From assembly GCA_963575645.1 (NCBI GenBank), contig OY754467.1, positions 2,108,001-2,172,000 of the forward strand: a stretch of DNA of 64,000 nt, in the 5' to 3' direction. This document shows positions 56,430-64,000 of the stretch, piece after piece. The position numbers were made by a program, and so were the translations under genes. Numbering within the stretch: the first letter of the stretch is position 1; each line of letters begins with the position of its first letter. A model generated the notes under the pieces. The model did not search any database and was not told the origin of the DNA. It saw only the letters and a list, made by a program, of their open reading frames with translations. This DNA comes from Xanthostigma xanthostigma (lineage: Eukaryota; Arthropoda; Insecta; Raphidioptera; Raphidiidae).

Positions 56430-56870
56430 TCATACTAATATTATAAATGCGAAATTAACTCTGACTGTTTGTCTACCTTTTCAAGGCTAAACCGCTGAAC
56501 AGATTTCAATAAAATTTGGCAAGGAGATACATCGCATCCTGAAGGACACAGGCTACCTTTGTCTCAAAAAAAAAAAAAAACCTGAAGGGCAGTGAAATAA
56601 GAGATGAAAGTTTGTATGAGGTATCTAACCAATAAGAAATATAAAAATTTATGCTTAGATTTTTGATAAGAGGGGGTAAAATAGGGGATGATTTCAAAAT
56701 TCACATGTAATGTATATTATAATAAAAAAAATCAAAGTGTAAAGAAAATGTGTTTTAAAACGGTATTCCAATATGGTCGCTGCCGAGTGGGGCGCAGCCC
56801 CGTGAGACAAGACTGTAATACGGTGGAGCCAAAGGATCCTCTACTGTTGTCGCTGCCGGGTAGCGGCTAG
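56430..56870 (+). mobile_element. Helitron family 3, full-length
   Basis: Starts A/T|TC with 'tcatactaatattataaatg', runs through 'ggctaaaccgctgaacagat' and ends with GC-rich sequence and CTAG at 56867-56870 followed by T. 441 bp, non-coding; the 60-codon frame at its end is chance. An A15 tract lies near 56567. Confidence 0.8.
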
Positions 56871-57444
56871 TTAATTTATAAACCCCAAAGCACAACCCAA
56901 TTCTATTGATATTAATTAATTTAAGAACGAGGAATGTGCATTCATTTAGTAATCCTCGTATTTAAATTAATTAGCGCTTATTAATTAATAATATTTAGCA
57001 GTGTTTTTACTTAAGGAAAGAAGTTTAAAACGAATTCCCAATCAAGAAAAAACATTTAAAAACAACAACATGCAGCTCAATAAAGCAAATCTTGAATTTA
57101 TTCAATTCTGTTATATTGATTTTTTAATAAATAACCTGTCTAATCGCTACAAGCAAACCTTTCAATAAACATAAAAGTTTATACTTTCCCCTTATTGAAT
57201 TCCTCCCGTTATTGAAAAGTTATAAATTGTACTAATCTAGATTCCAAGGACTTTCGTGTCTATCTTTCAAATAGTATTATTACTCGATTAAAAAGTATGA
57301 AACATATTTACAGTGAGTCACATATATATTCGCGGCTCGTACACTCGATTTCTTTATTGGCACATTAACTTTTTGGAGCCGATAAAATTATCTATAAAAT
57401 AGCATAAAACAGTTCATTTCTACGAGCTCAGTTCTCAATAAACT
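56871..57444. other. No recognised feature
   Basis: AT-rich spacer; nothing identified. Confidence 0.4.
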
Positions 57445-58195
57445 TTGCTTCAAATCTTGCGACAGCTTTTTCAACTATACTTGCTGTTAATTCTCCGATT
57501 GAGTTGAAATTTTGCATATGTGTGTAGTTCCGACGACAATACAATATTATAGTAGCTACCTGACCGGTCCGGCTTTCGTCCGAATGCAAATCGAACATTT
57601 AATAAAGCACACTAAAAACTTTAAAATAATATAGGTAAAAAGGTTTTTTTTAAGTTAAACGGTTTTTATTGTACAATCGATGATGTACTAAAAATTAGAA
57701 AATAATGATGAGTCGCCATAAGGACCTTTAATTAAACTGAAATAAAATCCCATAAATTATTCGCGTGGTCTTCCCATAAATTATTCGCGTGGTCTTCCCA
57801 TAAATTATTCGCGTGGTCTTCCACGATGAACATTATGGCCGAAGAAGACAGTCTTAAGCTAAATATGATTTCCAATCTCAAACAAATGAAAGTTTTTACT
57901 AAATGCCCCCGCGATTTTATTTTAGTTTAATCAAAACACCCATGATTATTTTCTTGTTTCTAACACAAAATCGATTGTACTTATACTTAAAAAGCTTTTT
58001 TATCTATTTTGTTTTTAAGTTTTCAATGTGCTTTATTAAAAGTGCGATTTGCATCCGGACGAAAGCCGGAACGGTCAGTTAGTTATTATAATATTGTATT
58101 GTCATCGGAACTGCATAAGTGTGCAAAATTTCAACTCGATCGGATAACTGGAAGTCGTTGAAAAAGTTGTCGTAAGATTTGAAACAAAGTTAGTA
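57445..58195. repeat. Large inverted repeat, ~180-bp arms
   Basis: 57445-57622 and 58008-58195 are inverted copies: 'ccggctttcgtccgaatgca' pairs with 'tgcatccggacgaaagccgg'. Inner ends carry 'gcacactaaaaacttt' and 'aagttttcaatgtgc', related to the foldback box. The 385-bp loop includes a 24-bp tandem repeat. Confidence 0.75.
57749..57822 (+). repeat. 24-bp tandem repeat, three units
   Basis: Three exact copies with start 'cccataaattattcgcgtgg' at 57749, 57773 and 57797. Confidence 0.95.
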
Positions 58196-58517
58196 ACAAA
58201 TATACGGGGTCAAGCTGAATAAAACCGTTTAAAATAGATACGAAAATAGATATTATGTATGTCACTGTACATTGATGATATAATATGGAGATGTATAGAA
58301 AATGTTTTTGCTATTATGTATAATATTACGCATAATAAATTGTGAAATAAAATGTCATTCTTGTCTTAAATTCGCCTGGGCCAACTCGAATGACCAGATA
58401 TAAGCAGCTCGGTTATTCATGCAAGAAGCAAGCTGTTTTTTTATATAATAATTAACGTGGACATATTATTGTATAATCTATGCGTTTCCTTAGCATGCAA
58501 TATTATACTTAAAAAAA
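58196..58517. other. No recognised feature
   Basis: AT-rich; no gene or repeat boundary seen. Confidence 0.4.
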
Positions 58518-59003
58518 TCATATATATTAATATGGCTAATAAGGTTTAAGATGTTTGCCTCCTTTTTTAGAAAAAACCTCACAATTTCTCCACATAAATT
58601 ATATACCATTTTACAGATAATTGCTTGCTCTACTGACATCGACAACTATAAAATTTATTATTGCTTTTGTTTTTGTAAATTAATTCAAATACAGCAATCT
58701 GACGGCTTTAATTTTGAAACAGCGAGCAACGCTGAATAACGTCACAGCAATGCTGCATGATGCCATCTGACGGCTTAGCTCAACGCTTTTGCTACTTGTG
58801 CCTCTATATGACAATTTTAGTAAAATATTTCTTCGATCTGTCATCTGAGCTTCATATTGTAATACAACAAAAAGAAGAACGTTATAAGCAGTGTACAAAA
58901 TTAGAAACGAATTGAATACCTGCAATCATATTTAAAAAATAATTTTGTAAAGTGATAATTATTATACTTATTTAGTGCGAATAATTCGCACAGGTCACTC
59001 TAG
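58518..59003 (+). mobile_element. Helitron family 2, copy g
   Basis: The only copy in plus orientation: A|TC at 58518, hairpin 'gtgcgaataattcgcac' near the end, CTAG at 59000-59003 then T. The internal repeat block is shortened to a single set. Confidence 0.85.
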
Positions 59004-59016
59004 TAAAAATTAATTA

Positions 59017-59400
59017 GTGTAAACTCCATATAGTGAAATTGAAGGAACCGGGTTTTCGTTAAACGGAGAATAAAAAAAAAACAATATAATTTTATGAGTA
59101 AGTGGCTTTAATTTCGACTAAATTAAGCGAAAAAAATTTATATAACAAAATGAAAAATTAACTTTATCCTTTTTTACTATGCTAGTATTTTAATTGTATC
59201 TTTTGAATGAAATAAAAAGATTTTTTCTAATGATTTTGCGGCATAATAAGGACGTATTGTTTCGCTATTGAGAGTTGTTGTTACGCTATATCAAGTGTTT
59301 CGATATGTGGGTAATAATGTATACCAGACAAACCTTAGAAATTTCAACGTTTTAAGGAATTTTTCGTTAAATAGAAGTTCGCTATATAGAGTTTACATTG
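59017..59400. mobile_element. Tc1/mariner-type MITE, copy 2 (diverged)
   Basis: Ends 'gtgtaaactccatatag' and 'ctatatagagtttacattg' match the TIR at 17969-18532; TA at 59401-59402. Interior matches only in patches such as 'ccttttttactatg'. Confidence 0.7.
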
Positions 59401-59600
59401 TAATTGATTTAACAGTTCTCAGAAGAGCCGGAGTATGGAAGATAGAGGATAAAGAGAACAAGAATGAAATTAAGATGGCGCCACCGTAGGAAGAGTATCT
59501 ATTTCTCTCAGATGATATATTTACCAAAAAATGTTTGACTACGTAAGTGATTGAGGTTTTATCTACTGTGAATATATTAACTACTCTAGTCGCCAAAAAT

Positions 59601-60196
59601 CTATACTAGATAATATATAAAGCTAAAAAGTTTGTTTGTTTGAACGCGCTAATCTCAGGAACTACTGGTTCAAATTGAAAAAAAAATTTTTGTTGGATAT
59701 AGCCCATTTATCGAGGAAGGCTATATAATATCACGTTACGACCATTAGGAGCGGAGCATTAATGAAAAATGTTGCAAAATGTATCTCAAAAATAAGCTTC
59801 TATTCAGGTGAAATGCACAAACTAAATATACTCATATTAGGCGTTGTGAGTAAACAACCCCGGCTGGCACAATCGGTAGAGCATGCGACTGTCAATATCC
59901 GGGTCGTGGGTTCGTGCCCTACGTTTTATTTTTTTTTAATTTCTACATTGCTTTCTTCTAAGGCTTACATTTAAATTTATTTTAATTTTATTTAATTAAT
60001 TTAAAGTAAAAATTATTAGTTAAAAAAAGTATAAATACTGCTTTTTATCGACAAAAACTTTAGAACGATAACTCCGATCATCATGAAATTTGGACACAAC
60101 ATTCATCTCGGTAAACTAAGATGAATGTGTGTACTCAAGTTCCTCCCTTCCCCATTCGTTCTTTTACACCCGGGTGAAACCGGACGGGACCGCTAG
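59601..60196 (+). mobile_element. Helitron family 1, full-length with tRNA-like insert, copy d
   Basis: A|TC at 59601, tRNA-Lys-like block at 59858-59930, distal body 'acaaaaactttagaacgata', hairpin 'acccgggtgaaaccgg', and CTAG at 60193-60196 then T. It is the most complete member, showing that the tRNA-like block lies within the mobile unit. Confidence 0.85.
59858..59930 (+). pseudogene. tRNA-Lys-like pseudogene, second copy
   Basis: 'cccggctggcacaatcggta' aligns with the D-arm half of tRNA-Lys, and 'gggtcgtgggttcgtgccct' with the variable and T arms. The A box is broken (tggcacaatcgg), the loop reads 'ctgtcaa' rather than 'ctcttaa', and the 3' acceptor strand has decayed to T-rich sequence. 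Not a functional tRNA. Confidence 0.65.
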
Positions 60197-60965
60197 TATT
60201 AAATATTTCCTTTCAATTCACTTCGTCTAAAACTGCTAAATTTACATGAAACGCTTTTTCTAAACTAGCGCCATTCTGGTCACTTTTTGACCTGTTATTT
60301 GACGCTTTCAGATGGACACTTTTTCAGTTTTAGATGGCTCTTTTTTACCTCTACCCTCCATAAGCCGGAGGTTTGTAAAAAAGCCAGGAAGCGCCGTACA
60401 AAAGACGCCATCTCTAAGATCTCAACCATCTTCAAGGTCGAGCAATATTTCTTTGATTAATAATAATAATTTCCTTTATTCCATATTGCTAGTTACAGCG
60501 TAGATAGCGTCAATAGGATTTAAAATATCAATTATAAAACATTAAATATTAAATAAATTTTAAAATCTATATACTAAAATTCTTAAAATCTATATTATAA
60601 AATTCATCTAAGTTATAGACTGCATAACTCATTAAAATCTTTTTCATTTTTTGTTTTATTTTCAATATGTCTAGTTTTATTATTTCAAAATATCAAGCTA
60701 CGAGTCCGTCAGATCAATGAGTCTGGACAACCGTATTTACAACATATTTTGATGTTTCTTGTCCCGCCAAACAGGCTGACCGGTTATTCACGGTACTTCT
60801 TTCTTGGTAACGCATACAGTTTTATACTTTGTACATGCATACGTCACTAAAGTTACAATGTGTATCACTGACATAAATTCAAGTCTCTACGTTTAAACAG
60901 ACTCCGTGGCTGCGTTCCTCTGCGCTCGGACCACGCGTCTTCTTCATAAACCCACTCGTATTTTA
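60197..60965. other. No recognised gene
   Basis: A (TAA)n-like stretch at about 60458-60468 and the Ser-rich 63-codon frame before it may be a retroelement end, but I see no motif to prove it. Confidence 0.35.
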
Positions 60966-61200
60966 CCCGTCCATGACGAATAATAAAAAACACGCTTTAT
61001 ATCGGACTAAAAAGTAAAAAATAATTGTTTTAAAATAAGCTTAAAAAGCGTGGGGCGCTTTGTTCCACATTTTCGTACATCGAGCGCCCAACGCTTTTTA
61101 AGCTTATTTTAAAACAATTATTTTTTACTTTTTAGTCCGATATAAAGCGTGTTTTTTAGTTTTTTTTAAACTATATTTTATTTTTCACTTTTTAGTTTGA
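60966..61200. repeat. Foldback F, copy c (hairpin part only)
   Basis: Arms carry 'aacacgctttatatcggact' and 'aaaaagtaaaaaataattgt', loop at 61060-61082 in the common orientation. The tRNA-like part is missing; the tandem array starts directly at 61201. Confidence 0.8.
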
Positions 61201-62090
61201 GGATCTATAAAAGAATTTATTAATCCTGGGGGTCCTAATAAGGATAATGGGAAACTGTTATCAAATTATTGCATTGTCATCGGTCCTTGATACGTATGCA
61301 AAGTTTCAAATTAATCAGACTTCGGGAAATTGGTGAAAATTATGCTCAAAGATTCCGTTACGGACATACATACATAGTTACAACCCAAACTAATATAAAG
61401 CGTTTAATAATAAGGATAATGGGAAACTGTTATCAAATTATTGCATTGTCATCGGTCCTTGATACGTATGCAAAGTTTCAAATTAATCAGACTTCGGGAA
61501 ATTGGTGAAAATAAAGCGTTTACTACAGAGGATCTATAAAAGAATTTATTAATCCTGGGGGTCCTAATAAGGATAATGGGAAACTGTTATCAAATTATTG
61601 CATTGTCATCGGTCCTTGATACGTATGCAAAGTTTCAAATTAATCAGACTTCGGGAAATTGGTGAAAATTATGCTCAAAGATTCCGTTACGGACATACAT
61701 ACATAGTTACAACCCAAACTAATATAAAGCGTTTAATAATAAGGATAATGGGAAACTGTTATCAAATTATTGCATTGTCATCGGTCCTTGATACGTATGC
61801 AAAGTTTCAAATTAATCAGACTTCGGGAAATTGGTGAAAATAAAGCGTTTACTACAGAGGATCTATAAAAGAATTTATTAATCCTGGGGGTCCTAATAAG
61901 GATAATGGGAAACTGTTATCAAATTATTGCATTGTCATCGGTCCTTGATACGTATGCAAAGTTTCAAATTAATCAGACTTCGGGAAATTGGTGAAAATTA
62001 TGCTCAAAGATTCCGTTACGGACATACATACATAGTTAGTTACATACATACATAGTTAGTTACAACCCAAACTAATATAAAGCGTTTAAA
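61201..62090 (+). repeat. 329-bp higher-order tandem array
   Basis: Higher-order units start at 61201, 61530 and 61859 (third partial). Each contains two versions of a shared core ('aataaggataatgggaaact'), at 61237, 61409, 61566, 61738 and 61895, alternating 172 and 157 bp apart. Units are nearly identical. The core contains 'gcattgtcatcggtccttg', similar to 'tattgtcatcgg' in the inverted repeat at 58.1 kb. Two identical 79-codon frames are a by-product of the repetition. Confidence 0.95.
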
Positions 62091-62297
62091 AAAAGTATCT
62101 AGCAGACGGCTAGACGAAGTTCGAACACACCAATGAAACCAATACGAATTTGGCGCGGTATTTAAATAAAAACGTAATGTTCGTTTGTTCAAAATCTTAA
62201 CCGATTTCTTTGAAATTTTGACACAACGTTGCATTCGAATACACGCGTGTTTTTATATAGATGTCAGGCTTTTGGCAGGTGAAAACATGTTTAAAAT

Positions 62298-62850
62298 AAA
62301 TATAGTTTAAAAAAAACTAAAAAACACGCTTTATATCGAACTAAAAAGTAAAAAATATTTTTTTTTAAATAAGCTTAAAACAATAATGAATAAAAAATAC
62401 AAGTATTATTGCGAAAAAAGCGTGGGGCGCTTTGTTCCACATTTTCGTACATCGAGCGCCCCACGCTTTTTCCACAATAATACTTGTATTTTTTTTATTC
62501 ATTATTGTTTTAAGCTTATTTAAAAAAAATATTTTTTACTTTTTAGTTCGATATAAAGCGTGTTTTTTAGTTTTTTTTTACTATATTTATTTTCCACTTT
62601 TTAATTCGATTTATTGTCAAAAATTTTCGTGGGTGGGATTAGAATCCACGACCCGTAATTCGGAGAGTTGACGTCAGCGAAGACCCGTGCTTAGACCGCA
62701 CGGCTAACCACTGTAGTTACAGTGCTGGCATATTATACTACAGTAATAAACCACTTGCTGTAGTCCAAATGATGGTTACAAACAAACATACATACATACA
62801 TACATACATACATACAAACTTACAAGTGAAGTTAATATAAAGCGTGTAAA
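62298..62850 (-). mobile_element. Foldback/SINE composite F, copy d
   Basis: Hairpin arms 62298-62431 and 62455-62588 around the 23-bp loop. A minus-strand tRNA-like head (62630-62712; 'gggattagaatccac', A box altered to 'tagccgtgcgg') follows, with a (CATA)n tract (62786-62813) and the end 'aatataaagcgtgtaaaaa'. Most complete copy without an insertion. Confidence 0.85.
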
Positions 62851-63260
62851 AATAGGAGCCATCGGAGGACGACTGGCAGATGTGAAACATAAATTACAAA
62901 TACAACTTTAAGTTACAAAGCCCTATGGACATTTTACGGACACTTCCTAAAGCCCTACGTATACTCTACGGACAGTTCCTTCTAAAGCCCTACGGTCACT
63001 TCAACTTTAGCGCCACTTAGTGAATATTCTCAGTTAGATGTCGCAGTCAACAATGGTCATGTTACAATCCAACGCATACACAGAGCGAGCGTCACGCGCC
63101 TGTCATCTAACGGAAATACTAGTAACTAAATTTCGCCCTGTTATCTAGACGCCATAATTAATTCAACGCACACAAACGTAATGTTCTTGCATAAAAGTGT
63201 ACGGTTTTACTACCAACCAAACGAGTCATTAATAATGTTTCAAATGAAAGTTGAAAAGAA
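62851..63260 (+). repeat. Dispersed repeat K, copy 4
   Basis: 'ggcagatgtgaaacataaa', 'ctagtaactaaatttcgccc' and 'ccaaccaaacgagtcatta' match K copies at 9296 and 55148. Internal 'aaagccctacg' recurs three times. Confidence 0.6.
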
Positions 63261-63905
63261 CAGTCGATTCGTTCGTTTCAGAAGTTTGAAATACAATTAT
63301 TATATTTAGCAGTCTAGAAATAAAATACTGTCTGTTGTTTCTAGACTATAAATTTACTAAAATTAGACACAGATGCTCACAGCTTAGTCTAATGAACTTG
63401 AATTTAACGCTGTAATCACGAAATTTTAGCAGACAGGCATATAATTATGCGTTGGGCAACATTTCAATTCGATAAGCCCATGGGCAGTGCCGGATCAAAG
63501 ATAAACGTTGGAATATCGATATAGATAAAAAATTAAATATATAATTTTTGCTCCAACATTTGAAAGTGGAGACCGATGCTCTATTTAGAGGCAGTACTAG
63601 AGTTCGAGGTACCTTCCCACTGCACGATAAGTCGAATGCAAATCATCCACCCATGCGCAGTTTAAATCATTTTTGTCTTGTTTAAAAAAGAGATTCTGGA
63701 AGATCTATTATTGATGTAATGAATGTTTCATCTGTCGCCAATATTTCCGTCATTTGTCCAAGGTTATTTGACAGTTCAGGGTACTAGGTTGATTATTATT
63801 ACAAATTCTAAAGCTTTATTAGTATTATTACATACTGTTATAGTAAAGGCTGATAAAAGAATTGCAAGGTTATCTTGGCGAAAAAACTTAAGTTAAGAAA
63901 AAAAA
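63261..63905. other. No recognised feature
   Basis: Ordinary sequence; a short inverted pair 'agcagtctagaaataaa' / 'tgtttctagac' lies near 63308-63345. No gene seen. Confidence 0.4.
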
Positions 63906-64000
63906 AATTGGTTGTCTGTAAAGTCGGTTTACGGACGATAGTTTTACGTGATAACGTCATAAAGAAACATTGAACCATACTCGTAAAGTGTTGAAAAATA
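63906..64000 (+). mobile_element. Repeat N, second subfamily, cut by window end
   Basis: 'aattggttgtctgtaaagtc' then 'acgtgataacgtcataaag' and 'ttgaaccatactcgtaaag', matching the 14227 copy. It continues past the window. Confidence 0.75.

Noticed and set aside
61269..61837. Two identical 79-codon open frames
   Set aside because: They lie in successive units of the 329-bp tandem array; identity reflects repetition, and the sequence has no domain or codon bias.

Overview
This window looks like repeat-dense, AT-rich nuclear DNA from an insect. I see no intact host protein-coding gene. The longest open frame is about 180 codons, and every frame with a recognisable product is a broken transposase or reverse-transcriptase tail. 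Lepidoptera is my best guess: the Helitron ends (A|TC start; GC-rich hairpin then CTAG|T), the stretch with 'aaccgacttcaacaaaaagg' and the tail ending near 'cgtcggttaa' resemble common moth and butterfly repeats. That assignment rests on memory of those families, not on a search.

Layout. 0-7 kb: a TTAA-flanked MITE, a hAT element with an exact 8-bp target duplication, a mariner-like deletion derivative, three Helitron fragments, and a second TTAA MITE inside an inverted repeat. 7-16 kb: a foldback element, a Helitron carrying a tRNA-Lys-like sequence, a palindromic element with a mariner remnant at its exact centre, and a tRNA-headed SINE split by a LINE. 16-24 kb: hAT, Tc1-like, Harbinger-like, piggyBac-like and mariner-like elements. 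25-32 kb: a 173-bp satellite (6 units), a 145-bp satellite (6 units), and several nested insertions. 33-47 kb: Helitron copies, a SINE, a LINE 3' end with a 17-bp target duplication, hAT and TTAA elements. 47-64 kb: long-TIR mariner, hAT elements, a solo LTR with 48-bp repeats, large foldbacks, a full-length tRNA-bearing Helitron, and a 329-bp higher-order tandem array.

Function. Nothing here forms a pathway. The sequence records transposon activity: nearly all elements are non-autonomous, many are nested, and the recognisable coding pieces are C-terminal relics of hAT, mariner and non-LTR polymerases. The least ordinary signals are (1) a Helitron family with an internal tRNA-Lys-like gene, (2) a set of otherwise different foldback elements sharing an 'ACTAAAAAGTWAAAAAT' box in both arms, one of which shows an inverted hairpin loop, (3) a dispersed family ending in 'AATTGGTTGTCTGTAAAGTC' and 'ACGTTATCACGTCAAAA' with no standard TIR, and (4) repeated insertion of elements into the centres of palindromes. 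Intervals called empty are those where I recognised nothing by eye; diverged repeats or introns of a large gene cannot be excluded.
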